In this document: in pieces, positions 34,901 to 49,900 of the stretch | Layout of the letters: every line of letters starts with the position of its first letter | Numbering within the stretch: the stretch's first letter is position 1 | Assembly (NCBI GenBank): GCA_030847615.1 | Contig: JAUMIR010000003.1 | Span: 281,474,265-281,538,264 of the forward strand | Direction: 5' to 3' | Source of the DNA: Gambelia wislizenii | Taxonomy: Eukaryota; Chordata; Lepidosauria; Squamata; Crotaphytidae | Length of the DNA: 64,000 nucleotides | Notes under the pieces: generated by a model | What the model was told of the DNA's origin: nothing | Database searches by the model: none | Seen by the model: only the letters and a program-made list of their open reading frames with translations | Translations under genes and position numbers: made by a program

Positions 34901-37900
34901 TTTTTGAACGTTCAGCCTGTGGAAGAGCTATGCATAATTCAAAAGCTTGCATACTGCATTTTGAACACAAGATTATTCAGAATTCTTTTTGTTTCTCTTA
35001 CCACACAAATTGTCTTCAACAATGAATTCCTCTAAAGAGACCTGAGGCTGGGCTTTCACCTCCAGATTCCTGCTCAGCCAACTAGTTTGTTCTAAGGAGG
35101 AACCAGCAACATTTCCCACAGCTTCCAAAATTTTCTGGGTTACTTCCTGAAGGGGCAAAGAGGGAAAGACAAAAAAGCATTCATAGAGAAAAGATACAGG
35201 AAATTTTGTTCTATGGAAGCCACATTGTTTTATTGTAATAAACAAAACAAACAGAAAAATACAACAATAATCACATTACTCGAATTGTAATCCATGAAAA
35301 CTCCATTCCCATGATATCAAGCAATGCAGAATCTCTCAATATATTCTGAAGTGGCAAACCTAAACCAATAACTTCTTGTTGGTAATAAGCAGGGTGGGCC
35401 CAAGACATTCTCTGCCTGATATTGAGCAGAAAATGTTCCCTTGCAAGACAAGGAAAGTGGTACCCTGGGCTGGTCAAGTTATTTTGACACAAGGCAGAAA
35501 GTCTTCTCCCCAAAGCCAGAGCTTAATAATACAGCTAAAATAAATAAGAAAGAATGTATTGACCTTTCATGGTGCCTGAGGTAGCTATCTCAGTCTGCCT
35601 AATGGGATATGTGTGATGTGCAGGTAATATACAGTTTTTGCAAGGCTTTTAGAGAGAGGCCTACTGATTTATGAGAACAGAATTTTCTTTTTGCAGTTTT
35701 GTTTTTTAAAAAAATCATCCTGTAGTCCTCATGGCTGCAGTGGCAAATTATGGCTTTCTTTTATGATCTATAAAACCACAATACAAGTTTCACACTTTAA
35801 TACTAACAATCTTAATTATGTCATTAGGTGAAAGATTACAGCTCTTTTCTGTTCTGTTCTGTTTGTTTGGAAACACCAAAAACAGAGTTGGAAGCTGTGA
35901 AGTCGAAGGCTTTCACGGCCAGCATCCATAGTTTTCCTTGTTTTTTTCCAGGCTGTGAAGCCGTGTTCTGGAATAGTTTCTTTCTGACGTTTCGCCTGCA
36001 TCTGTAGCTGGCATCCTCAGATAATGATTGGGTAGGTGTGTGTGTGGAGTTTATATGCTGTGAACCCCTGTTGGGGAGTATATGTAAATTTGTGTAATTG
36101 AATGGTTAGTTTCTGGGTATAGAAATGCAAGGCTTGTTAGTGTCTTTTTGGCTAATGGTTGGTTGATGGGCCATTATCTGCTGGGAATCCTCCTGTCCCT
36201 GGGTGGAATTCTTTTGTAAGTGTTGAGTTTTGATTCTATACACTAACGAGCCTTGTATTTCTATACCCAGAAACTAACCATTCAATTACACAAATTTACG
36301 GTACATATATTCCCCAACAGGGATTCACAGCATATAAACTCCACACACACACCTACCCAACCATTCTCTGAGGATGCCAGCCACAGATGCAGGTGAAACA
36401 TCAGAAAGAAACTATTCCAGAACACGGCCTCACAGCCTAGAAAAAAACTAAGGAAAATCTATAGAGTTGGAAGTTATCTTAGATGTCATTTAGTTTGCCT
36501 TTCTGCACAATCAGGATCTGCAATGAAGATGACAGTTTTAGTTACACTGGTACAAATCACTCCTTTATCTGATACAGATAAACTAATCCACAAACCTGGG
36601 TTACTTTCATATGAACAGCTCCTAGTGTTGCTAATCAAGCATTGCTAATCACAAACATCATGTAGCTGTTCCGCTTACTTTCCTTAATAGCTTGCTGTGA
36701 TAAGAAAACATGGAAGGTCTACAAGTGGAAGACAACAATGCCTGGAACCACCTTGTGAGTATAAGGTATGGTGATTGCACAATATCATAGCTGACTGGAA
36801 GTGCCTGAAGACTATTAAGGGCTGATCTACCATAAATTATTAAGTTACATGAATGGAAGGCATAGGGTACCTGCAGGTCTTTCTGATCCTTCTTATTTTC
36901 TTGGTTTGGAGTTCTTGTCACAAAATCATTCAGGGTGCTATAGAAGAATAAAGCCAGCTTAGCAAAATGATTGACTGTATGTATTTGTGCACAAATATAT
37001 TCAAACAATATTTGTCATACCTGAGAAGCAAAAAATATCCAGGTGGTGCCAAATTCAATTGCACAGATTCCTTCAACACTCCTAACAATGATTGGAAGTT
37101 TTCTTGCAAGGCTGAGGCAGGAAGTCTATGGGAATAAAAAAAAGAAAAAAGAAGCCATGTATTCTGTTGGAAAGCACTGAAGCCACACTCCCCAGAAATA
37201 TCAAATAGAGGTTTACTGGCAAGGCTATTCCAGTTAAGACTAACCTCTTACCTGTTGTTGCTATGGGGCAGTTTACATAAATCTGGTCAAGTTGGCAGTG
37301 GATTCCTTAGGGGACAACTAAGTGTTTTTAACTTACTCTGAACCTTCATGATAAAATGGGGAACAATATGTAAGCCATATTGGGGAAAAGGCAGGAATAA
37401 TAATGATAATGGTAATAATAAATTATTATTATTCACACCTTTTTTCCCAATATGGCTTACAAGAGTTTAAAAAATAACTAAAAAATACCAAATACAAACA
37501 TTAAAAGTATCATCAAACTAGCTATAAATTAAAACCAGTAAAAAAGAAAGCTATTTCAAAAACAGATAAACCAAACACAGATAAATGGTACAGCAAATTC
37601 TGCAAGACTCAGTCCCCTTGAGCAGTCAGTTTTCAAAGGAGAGAGAGTGTCAGTCTAAGCTCTCTCAGAAGGAAGTTCCATAGCCTAGGAGCAGCCACTG
37701 AGAAGGCCCTCTCCCATGTTTCTACCAGATGTATCTGCGAAGGTGGTGTGACAGAGAGAAGGCACTCCAAAGAGGATCTCAAAATAGAGGCAGGCTCATA
37801 CCAGAGCATATAGTCCTTCAGATCACCTGGACCTGAGCCATACAGCGATTTATAGTTAACAACCAACACTTTGAATTGAATTGTGCCTGGAAACAAAGTG

Positions 37901-40900
37901 GCAGCCAGTGAAAATGCAGCTTCAAAATGGATAGATTCCAATTCATCCATAAGAGGAGTGGGTTTAAGAAAGGAATTAAAAACAATGGCCATACAAAGTC
38001 TATTTCAGTACAAGTATAATAAAAATCAAGGAAACAAAATCTCACCCAAAGGACTATGACTCTCTTGTCACACAGAAAAAGTAAAGCATGGCTTCTGTAA
38101 AAATGCAGAAGCTCAGTGTTTTAGGCAAGGCAAAATGAAGTACAGTTGTCCCTTCATATTTGCTGGGGTTTGGTTCCAGGACCCCCCGTGGATACCAAAA
38201 TCCGTGAATACTCAAGTTCCATTATATGCTATGGCATATCAAAATGGTGTCCCTTATAAAAAGATAGCAAAATCAAGGTTTGCTTTTTGGATTATTATTT
38301 TGTAAAGAATATTTTCAAGCCGTGAACACTTAAATCCGTGGATACCAAATCTGTGGATAGGGAGGGACAACTGTAATTTACTGTATATCAATAGTGTGCC
38401 TGTCACACAAATATTATAAAAATAACACAATCCAGATGTTGTAAGTATATCCAGAGGTCTTAGAATTGACAGAGCTCCAGAACAGATACAGATTGGAACT
38501 GCAACCTTTTATGGAACATGCCCTTAAAAGTAATTAACAGGATGATGACCTCCCAACATAATGGATTAAGTTGCTGATGTAGCTCATGATATCACATCAT
38601 ATAATGGCAAAGCTCATGAGGTTGCTTCTATTAACTGTTTAGCAGCTATCTGCTTTAGATCAAAGCTGCTCTACAGTCTTGAAGTGCATGGCACATAGAC
38701 CCAAAATCTCTAGAGGAGTACTGTGCACAAATATTATTTTTCATAAGAAATACAGAAGACCATTTACCTTTGTATGAAAGCATAGCAGAACTGGAGCACT
38801 GGGATATCCACTAAGGTAGCCTTCTGCAAACAAACAAACAAACAAACAAAACAAAAACCCAACCAAGTATAATTCCTTTATCTAATAAAAAAACCAAAAA
38901 CAAACACACTCAAACAAGAGATTAATTCATAGGGATTCAACCTAAATCCTAAATACATTTACTTGGTGGTAACTTGCTTCTAATTAAGAATTCCATTTAT
39001 ATAAAAAATGTTTTCTTTTTGTTGGCATCCCAGAGACCTGACCAAATACATGAATAAATAAATAAATAAATAAGTCAGGAATGCCTGACATTTTATCAAA
39101 AAGGAATTGTATTAGCTCCATCCTCCTGTTTATTATCTTGGCAAACTGACTACGTGATTCATAAAGAGCTCTGAATACAACACTCAGCTCTGTATACTGC
39201 ATATATTCACTTAAAAAGTTATAAAAATGGAAAAATTTAGAGTCCCTGGTTTATTCCTATCAGCTTTTTTTTTGTCTTCTCATTAACACTTTCAACCAGA
39301 ATTAAGCAGTGCAGCTACTTATATTTTTTATTATATCTTCTGCAAGCTGCTTGTCTGAGTTTGTGTTTTATGCTGCTGCTTTATCTTCAGTTTCCTATTT
39401 ATATTTTGAACCTGTTTTTATGTTATTTTTGTGAGATGGGCTTTTCTGCCTTGAAAGATGGCTTTAAAAGACTAAAGTAAACTAAACATCAGGATAGAAA
39501 AACTCTTAGCTGCTAAGCTCTTTATGATACATTAGCATTTGATACATTCCTCGACCTTTTTGATACATTCCTCAACCTAGATATAAAAGGATGAGTGGCA
39601 GCTACAACTCATGTATTTGGATTTCTTTAAGAAGATTCAGTATAGTGAACTGTTACCTCTTCCCCTTTGATCTGGGACGGCTTCTTGACAACTTCTTTTA
39701 TTAGATGCAATATAGTATCAGTCTTCAGAGTATTAAGTGCACAAACCAGATCAAGGAGTACAAGCTGAGATGTACTAGGTACAGGAGGAATCTGAAACAA
39801 AAAATGCATTAGGAAAAAGATCACCTCTCACACAGAACTGCAATACACATTTTTTTTGGTGTGTGTGTGTGGGATAGTCTTTCTTGTCCATACAGGCATA
39901 CACAGAACAGTTAACCTATAGTTTCCAAGAAGAGTATGAAGAACTGGATATAGTTGCTTATGAGTCTTATGAGGAAAGACTTAGGGAGCTGGGTATGTTT
40001 AGCCTGGAAAAAAGATGGTTAAGGGGTGATATGATAGCCCTGTTTAAGTATTTGAAGGGGTGTCACATTGAGGATGGAGCAAGCTTGTTTTCTGCTGCTC
40101 CAGAGACTAAAACATGGAACAATGGATGCAAGCTCCAGGAACAGAGATTCCACCTCAACATTAGGAGGAACTTTTTGACAGTAAGAACTGTTCGGCAGTG
40201 GAACACAGTTCCTCAAAGCATGGTGGGGTCTCCTTCCTCAGAGGTCTTTAAACAGAGGCTGGATGTCCATCTGTCAGGGATGCTTTGATTGTGTATTCCT
40301 GCATGGCAGGGGTTGGACTGGATGGCCCTCGTGGTCTCTTCCAACTCTACAATTCTATGATTCTATATGCATAAATAATCTGATGAAGGCTTTTTCTTAA
40401 AGCATCTGTAAGATTCTTTCTGGGGCAACATGGAAAGTAAACTTGGTGCATGAAAATTTTTCCAGTGAACATACTGACAAATGTCAATGTTCAGTCAGAG
40501 TGACTTGTAAGTTCTCCAGAGAGAACTGAGACACATCACCTAAGTCACTTTATTCTGAAGAAATCTAGCTTGGAAACTGTGGCTGCAAGCTTATATCAGT
40601 TCATTTGATAAACCTTTGGTTGATCAGAGGAGACTCATTTCAAATGTATGAGTTAAGAGACATAAAGTGCTCTTTTTTAAAGGCAATTTTAGTTTTATTA
40701 ATAAAACTAAAGGCAATTTTAATTCTGCCCTTCCTAGTAGGTGCAAGCAAAAAAATTGCTGCAGCCGCTACTAGCTTTTCTGTTCCTCCTTATTAATTTT
40801 AATTCTGCTAATTGTAGAAACAACGTCAGGTAGAGTTGAAAAAAGCTGAAAAAGAGGAGTAGAATTAAAAAAGGGAGGGAACAGTAGGAAAAGAGGGAGG

Positions 40901-43900
40901 GAGTAGAAGGAAAACCACATTACAGGTGGATCAGCTCAATAAAAGAAGCCACAACCCTGAGTCTGCAAGACCTGAGAAAGGCTGTTAACAACAGGATGTT
41001 TTGGAGGGCTTTCATTCGTGAGCCTTGATAGCATACAACAAATAAAACTGATAATGGAGAGAAACTATTGAAATGGTTTTTCCTTTGAATAACTAATTAT
41101 TAAATGGGCAGGAAATGAATGAAATCACTTTTACATTTTGTTCAGTTTCTCAAAAAAGGAAACTAATGAATAGATTAAAAGGCAGATAATAATCTCTTAA
41201 CACAACTGGCAGCCGTATTGGGTAAAAAAAAAGTTTCAAAAGGACAGGCATAAAATACTTAATTTACATTTGTGTTAAATGTTTTAGCATTCTCTCTTGC
41301 CTTTGTCAAAAGACACTTTGAAATACCTTAGAAGTTTATTTTTATAAAACCTGAGATACTGCAGATACACTATTTCAATGCTTTAGGGCATTTAACTGGA
41401 TGTTAACAAAACTAAAAGTCAAATGCAGATTATGTGTGTGAAGTGCTTCCTGCAATTATAGCTGGGGCCTTGCTGATGAGAATTTGTTCTCTTAAGGAGC
41501 ATAAAGCACAGCCCACCAAGCAGTTTCTTTGCACAGCACCCATTCATGTTTGGTAGCCAACCAATTTTCTTCAGCCTCAGTGGGGAATGTCATGCTTTCT
41601 TCCTTCTTTACCTTTGTTTTGCTTTGATGCTTATGAGATTTTTTGCTGTTCCACACGGCTGCTACTGCAGCTATAAGCTGCATTCCAAGGTGTCCAGTGA
41701 GTGGATTCAAGAAGTCTAGGATTTTATTTTTTAATGTCTGTAAAACAAAACATTAAATGTTTCTTGTAGAATGGGTCTGATAGGATGTATTTTTCCAATA
41801 GGATTCCCTACCTCAACTGTTAGGCATCCTGATAAAATGGAATAAGCTAGAACATTGTTTTTAATCAAACTTTAATTCTTTCACCAAGAAATCCTAGCCT
41901 ATAATCCCGTGAGCCAATTCCACAAAAAGAGCTACATGCTCTGTGGGAATGTAGACACACTTTTTCGAATAGCACTTTTTCATGAAGCAAATTAGACTAA
42001 ACAAGAGGGAAATATAGACTGAGACTAGCTGTCTGAGGTTTCTGCCTCCAACAATGGTAAAACTTCTCTTTTGGACTATAACTGGCTAGTTTTACCTGTA
42101 CAGCACCTAAAAATGATTTCCAGATACAACAATACAGAGACTTATTGAAAAATCCAATGATCTCCGCCTAAATGAAGGAGCTCTTTGCTTCACAAAAGGA
42201 CAGAGACATGCTGATTGCCAGAGAAGTTCCTCACTGCTGCAAAAGGATGTTTTTTGTCTCAACTCCACATGGCCAGGAAGTAGGAAGCGGCCTCTGCCTG
42301 CCTGAGACCCCTCACCTGAACAACAGAAGTAACATCTTTTCTTTTTAAACATCTCTTGCCTGATAAAAAGCCAGTAGAGCTTTGAAGGCTTACATCATGT
42401 GCTTTGTATTTGGTTGGCTAATAAAGGTATTGCTTTTTTGTCGATTTTGGATTTTGTTTTGCTTCTGAAACTGTTACAGTTGCCACCAAGAACATAAAAG
42501 AAACCTGCTACAAGCATTCAAAATATGCTTTGGTACAACATGGTTCACTGAATCAAGGCGAAATTACTAATCCAGCTAATTAATCAATGGGATTCTTAAA
42601 ACAAACATTTTAAAGTCCTGTGTTGAAAGAAACCTACCACAAACTGGTAGTCAGTGAAGCTGTTTTAACATGGGAGTTATATGCTCCCTATAACTGGCCC
42701 CAGTCAACATTCTGGCTGAAGTTTCCGAACATTTTTCAAAGGCAGCCCCACATAAAGTGTGTTATAGTACCCCAAATGGAATGTAATCAAGGCATATGTC
42801 ACCATAGCCAGATCTGACATCTCAAGGAATGAGCGCAGCTGACACACTAGTTTTAATTGTGCAAATGTACCCCTAGCCACTGCTGAAACCTGGGCATCCA
42901 GGCTCAGAGTTGAGTCCAGGAGAACACCCAAGCTGCAGACCAGAGATTTCAGGATGAGTGTAACTTCATACAGCACAGGAGGAGTCCCTATTTGTTGAGC
43001 TTCCTTTCGACTTAGGAGCACCTCTGTCTTGTCTGGATTAAGTTTCAATTTGTTTGCCCTCATCCAGTCCATTACTAGCAACAGGCATTGGCTAAGTACT
43101 GAGACAGATGGGTGTCATCAGCATATTGGTGACACCATACCTCAAAACTCTGGAAGACCTCTGAGCAGTTTCATGTAGATGTTAAATAGCATGGAGGGCA
43201 AAACAGAACCCTGAGGGACTCCACAGGCCAATGGTCAGAGCGTCAAACAGGAGTCCCCTAGCACCACCTTCTGAGTTCACCCTTCCAAGAAAGAACGGAA
43301 CCCCTCCATAACAGTACCCCCCATGTCCCATCCTAGAGAAGGAGCCCAGAAGGATACTCATGGTTGATGGTACTGAAAGCCGCTGAGAGGTCCAGCAGAA
43401 CCAACAGGGACACACTCCCCCTGTTCAGTTCCCTGCATAAGTCATCCACCAAAGTGACTGAAGCTGTCTCTATCACATAGCTAGGCCTGAAGGCAGATTG
43501 AAATGGATCTAGTCTGTTTCATCTAGAAACCCCTGGAGCTGGGAGGCCACCATACGCTCCAGAACCTTGCCGAAAAATGGAGTGTTGGAGACTGGCTGGT
43601 AATTGTTCAGAATGGTGGGATCCGGGGAGGCCTTTTTAGTAACGGTCTCTCCACAGCCTCTTTTAGGCAGAATGGAAACTTCCCTTGCTACAGTGAAATA
43701 TTCACCACTCCCTTCACCCACTCAGCCAGTCTCTCTGGCTGCTTTCTGAAGCCTGGAGGGAAAGCACCCAGTATACATGTGATGGCTCTCACTTCTCCAA
43801 GGATCCTGTCTACTTCCTCAGGCTGCACAAACTGAAATGTATCCAATAATACAGGACAAGCAGGGGCCAAGATTATATCCACTGGACCTGCCTCAACTAC

Positions 43901-46900
43901 ATCATACAAATCAGAGCGAATCTGAGCAATTTTGTCTGCAAAGTGCCTCCCACTATCTCCACTTGCCCTCAGCTTACTTCAGTTGCTGCAAACTGAGTTC
44001 AAAGTGAAAATGTAGTTTGTACTCAGTTAAGTCAGTGGGGGGAGAGGAGAGGAAGGGACAGAATCTTGCCCTTCCTAGTAGGTGCAAGCAAAAAAATTGC
44101 TGCAGCCTCTACTAGCTTTTCTGTTCCTCCTTATTAATAATGTTTGCTATCTTGACCACACTCTGATGTTGCTTGGCCACATATGTCCTGGTTTTCATCT
44201 GTGAAATGCTGGAGGTTATATAAATATGAAGAGACACTATTGGGGTGGAAAACATGAAAGAATGGGAATCTTATTTCTCCAAATAACAAGGCAGCCCTCT
44301 ATTTGCACTGGTATATTGATGTTTGGAAATATAATCTGTTGCAATTGACCAATAGAAAACATTTCTCTGTTTCCATCTATATATAAAACTCTTGGGTATG
44401 TTGCCTTTCCCAGTGTGCTGATTGGCTGCTTGGGAAACATACCCAACCAATCACCACCCACATGCAAATTCCCTCTCAGCCTCACAATCCACTCCTGCCA
44501 CTCAATCTGTGGCCCAGATTGGGACCCAGACAGTCAACTGGCGGCAGCCACTATGGTGGCAGGGCAACAGAGGAAGTCATCCTCAGCAATTCTGGGAAAA
44601 GTGTGGAATGCTGAGAAGGGGGAGGAGGAATTTAAAAATCCACAGGCCTTCCTTACAGGGTTGTTGTGAGGTCTACCAGACATTGGGGGGGGAGTTTTTT
44701 AACAGTGTACATTATGGAGGGTACAGCTAATATTGAATATTAACACAGACAACTTTGTATCAGGAAAATTAGAAACCTGTACAATTATTCTAGTAGTAGA
44801 TCAACACATCGACAGGTCCTTTTAAAAGAAATTGTTCATGAGTGGAAGCTTCTCCACTATATACAATCCTGACATTCAGATTGTGCTGGAAGTTGTTTAA
44901 CAAGGGAGAGGGGGTGTCAATACAGAGCTGCAAATACATTTTCAGACATCAATTATCCTACTCACCACCAGAAAACACCTGAATTAAAAAGAAGAAAAAT
45001 CCCTAGAACTCATATAAAAAATTATATTTTTTAAAAAACTGATTTGGGATCACAAAAGTATGTATTGAGGGATTATTTGTATTTTGGATTTCCAATAACT
45101 TAAAGAAGGCATTGAAACAGGGGTGGGAACCACATGTTTCATCAATTAAATTGTATGTATCCATTCATCTCCCCCAGGGTGTCCAAAAACCAGGCCTGAG
45201 TGTTCACTTGACACACAAGTATTACTTTAAAAATGCCTTGCCTACAGGCCACCCAAGTTTACTGAAAGGTTCATACTTTGGTAGCTTTAAAGTAAACTGA
45301 AGAAGAGCCTTTTGTTCCAAGAAAGTCAGCTGGTCTTTTTTGAGATTCTTCCTTTTTTATGACATTCCAAAGGAGAGACATGGTATTAATGATGCGGGGA
45401 AGCTCTTCCAGAATGGCATTCCTGGCATTTCTTAGGTTTGCTGGATCAGCACTCAGAGGTGACTAGAAAAACCAATAAAATAAAATAAAATAAAATAATT
45501 CCACATTATACATATTCAGGAAAAAGTTACAATATTCAAAATTCTAAATCAAATATTGTAAAAAAAAAATTGAGGAAATCTGTTCTCCACAATAAAGGCA
45601 TTATAAATCAGAACCTAATTTAACATACAATAGTTCCTTTGTATATACTGGGGTTTAGCTCCAGACCCCCCCCCCAATACCAAAATCTGTGGATGCTCAA
45701 GTCCCATTACATACAATGGCATAGCAAAATGGTGTTCCTTATACAAAATGGCAAAATCAAGGTTTGCTTCTTAGAATTTTTAAAAATGTTTTCAAGCTGT
45801 GGATAGTGGAATTCATGCATGCCAAATCCGTGGATACAGAGGGCCAACTGTATATTTAAAAACCATACAGAAGTTTATGGAAGTCATACTTATGCATAAA
45901 TAAGGCTATGAACAATTTCTAAAATCTATTTTTTCCCATGATAATTTTTCTTGGTTACAATTGCTATGTTTACAATAGTTGTTACATTATTGTAATGTTC
46001 CAAACAAACACTTTTTTCCTCACATATTTACATACTTTGCATCTTGTAACTCTATTTTACTTCATTAAAATAAACAGATTTTCAAATAATAAATTGATAG
46101 CCCATTTTTTCCTCAATTATTGATCATCTTTTTCTAAGAGTGGTCTTTTGCTTTCCTCTATTTTCCAACCTATACCTTCCTACCTATCGTTTACTGCATA
46201 GGTTTCTTTATCTTTCGTGTTTCTTTTAATTTCTGCTTTTCTTTATCTATTATTGCTTCTTCTATTCTATATGGGTCAGATATTATACTTTTCCCTATCT
46301 TTTCTATATTATCCAGCCTTATTATCCCTCTCAAGAGTTTGCAATTTCTTCATCTTTACGTTTTTTTCGGTTATTTTCCAAAGTTTTGCGAATAGTTCCC
46401 ACTCTTTTTCAATTTTCATCACCAATTTGCCCCTCAAGAGTGCTGTTAATTTGTCTGCTTCGAACATTTCGTACATTATTGTATGCCATACGTCTACCGT
46501 TGGTGTTTCTTTTCCCTTCCATTTTTGAGCATATAATATTCTGGCAGATGTTATCATATACAGTAAAATCCTCCACTTCTTTTTCATCTCAGAATCACTT
46601 ATTCTGTCTATATTTAGTAAATATATTTCTGGACTTAATGAGAAATTAATGTCCAAAATTTCTCTAATTTTAATGTGAACTTTTTTCCAGAAACCTTTTG
46701 CTACTGGACATTTCTACCATATATGCACTAACGTTCCTCTGGTTTCTCTTCAGATCGTATAAATCTTTCCCCTTTTCTAAAATCTATTTTTGAAAGTGTT
46801 TCTATATCACAACTACCATTCTAAATCACAATTCTGACAGCTGTCTTGGCTTTGCAATCACATTTAAAAGTAAAGCACAAAATGACACATGCTGGCAATG

Positions 46901-49900
46901 AATTATTTTCAGCACGGATAATTGTTCTAGTTTCTTTTACTTGATATTTGAAATGAAATTCCTGTATAAGTTTGAAAGCTTTCTTAAACTATCTGACTAC
47001 ATTTTATGTATCAAAATATTATAATACATATTTCATTAGCATGGTTCAGGCTAAATGCATGGCTAACAATGACTTCCTTCTGAAAAAATTTCAGTTCCAT
47101 TTCAGCTCCAAAAAGAAAGAATTAGTTTTCCAACACATGAAACAGGATGGTAGAACACTTCCAGGACTGTCCACAGTCAAGGAAACTCACTAAACTTTGT
47201 TATCTTATCCTGAAATGCTATCCAGCCTTTTCCTAGCATAAGGATCATATGATTCTGTCACTTCATGTTCACATGCACCTGCCATTTTATTTGATAACCG
47301 TCAAAGGCATGTACTTGACACACTTTGTCAAAAGAAAGAAAAACAGGATTGTTACCTTTTTGATTTGGTTTGGTTGATCCAAAAGACAAAAATGACCAAT
47401 AGTTGTTAGACCTTCCAAAAGAGTAAGAGGATAATCTGGTGTAATGTTCTCCCGTCTACAATGCAGACTTTAGGGAAGAAAAGGAAAAATTCAATTGTTT
47501 ATTTCACACAGAATTTAGAGGAGGGCTCTACTAGCCAGAACCATTTCTCTACTCTAGGGGGTGGGATCACCCAGCCCAAGGGCGGCATGCCCACTCTGAG
47601 CATCTTTTCCATTCCCTGGGACCCTATCTAATTTCGACAAAAACAGGATAACTGCACTGCCACAAGATTCTAAGGGCACAATTCTCCACAAAACAAAGTG
47701 TGTCCCACCAGTTTTTCTAGGAGCAGCTGATGTGGCCTGCAGCAGGTCTGAGGATTGTGGAAAATGGCTCCCAGACTCTCTCTGGAGCTGTCCACTCTCT
47801 ATTCCTTTGCTTTTCCTCAGCTAACTTCCTGTTGCTGCTTATCAGAGATCCTTCCCCAGTTGACTAATTCCTAAAATTATAAAGAAACCCAAGGGAGCTG
47901 TGTGTAGGAGGTCTTTATCAAGAGGGAGGGGGAAAGAACAGAGTGAAAACAGCAGGAAAAAACAAGAAGATGGAGCCTGCTAAGAAAACACAGAGCACTG
48001 AAAACACTATCCTCCTGAATAAAAACAGGATAATGTTTTCCCTTCCAGTGCATACAGGAAACTGAAAAGAAGTCCCCAATGGTAGGAACCATTTAGTTCA
48101 GGGGAGTCCACTATATTAAACTAGGGGGTCAGAGGAAGGCAGAGGCAAAGGCCCTCTGAAAAAATCTTGCCAAGAAAACCCCATGATAGGTTCGCTTTAG
48201 GGTTGCCATAAATCAGAAACAATTTGAAGGCACCCAACAGCAAACTAGGAGGGAACCTTCAGCCCATGGTTCTAATAATCTACCCCAGGGGCCTTATCCA
48301 TCTCATGGGGATTTCCTCATCGAGCCTCTCCCTCTTCCACAAAGCCTGTAGTTTAGGGGTCATTTGGAGGAGACTGCTTAGTTCTGACTTCAGGCCTTGG
48401 CCAGTACCTCCAAGAGATGGCTGACAGTACTTTGCTCTTCCTCCCTTTCTCCTGTGTGCAAAAAAGACAGAAGGAGGAAAGCTAGTTCCCCAGCCATAGC
48501 ACCAGGCAGGGAAATTCCACCAAGTGCTTTTACCAGGCACATGGTGATATCATGGAATGGCTATACGGTGGTGTCATCTAGCCCTCAGAGGGGAATCCAC
48601 TTGTTTCTCGCCCTGTGCTGAACAATAATAAAAAACCCTAATAAAATATAAAGAATGTCAAACTGACTAGAAACATAATGAAAAAAATACAAACAACAAC
48701 AACAACCCCACACAGTATTAACTGGCATTTCCTTACCTTCCAGACACTTTGGATGATATCTTTTGAGCTTCATGCTCATATTGTTTGACAAGTTCATCCA
48801 GGTTCTTGCATAACTGTACAATAAATGGTGCCACAGTCCACCCTAAAGACTTTCCAAAGTAGGGCAAGGAATATGCAACCAAGGCCACCCAAGCTGGATG
48901 CATGCCGTACCCATACTCTGGTTGTAAGCCTCGAACAACGGCGGACACAAATAATCCTTGAGACGTTATAGGGTGTGGATGTACATACTGCACTGCACTA
49001 ATTGCCTCCTGAAAGTTAAGAGCTCTTTGCCATTCCTTCGATAGACCTGGCTGATTCTCAAGTTCCTCCTGAGTCTGCCCAAGGTGATGCTCCAAGACTA
49101 TTAACACTTGCAGGAGTTTAAGGAGCTCAATCTGTAAAGGGTGCTCACTCCAAATCTGATCACGACCAAAATTGATGAGGCTCTCTTCAAGGACACAGTT
49201 GTCACTTAAACCATTAGTCTTATTAGCCATAACATGTTCATAGCATTTCTGACTAACATACATAGAAGCAGATAAAGAAAGAAGGACAAACTCTTGAATT
49301 TTGCATCTTCCAAGCAAGTTGCGAATAAATTCTATGTTCTTGCCCTCTGTCGATTTAGCCATTGTTGCCAACTGTGTCACTATCCTGATCAAGACTTCAA
49401 CACTTTTAACTTGGACGTCTCTATTACCAAGCACATCTTTGTGAGTCACCTTTAAGTAAGAAGGATAATAAGAACGCAGGAAACTCAGACAGAGATACGT
49501 CAATAATTCTATTAATAATGAATGGGGACACACAGTTGGTGATTGAGTCTGAAGCTTTCCATAGAAGCTTTGTCCCACAAGAGCTTCCTGGTGGCGAGCT
49601 AGAAGATTGTAGATGAGGTTCAGATGAGCTGTGGAGCTGGTGTCCATGCTAGTAGTGGCTACAGCTTCAATAAACTCTCTAGGATTTGTTTTGAGCACTG
49701 CCTCAAGTACAGAAAAAGCATATAGGACCCTCTTGGAATCATATGGCTGCAGGTACAAGAGAACATGCTTAAACAGAGCCTCAACTATCTCTTGTTTTTC
49801 CTTCTGCTGTTTTAGCAACCTAGATGCGGTAAGTGCTTGGAGCTCTACATCCACCTCCTCATCACTTGAGAGAGATTCTGATGCTTGTGTTTTTTCAGAA

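Larger units (their letters stand above)
32131..35001 (-). other. DOP1B intron between exons n and o
   Basis: Apart from the LINE end, the TIR element and the L2 tail, this intron has a 20-base poly-T run (32500-32519) with CATTTTTGGAAGGGGGGGGC before it. An unassigned segment at 32520-32840 includes a CACGGGGGGTGGGCTTGCC block. Confidence 0.5.

Noticed and set aside
46309..46656. 115-residue minus-strand gene
   Set aside because: It is the C-terminal portion of an L1 ORF2 ([11 protein letters not shown] and following motifs).
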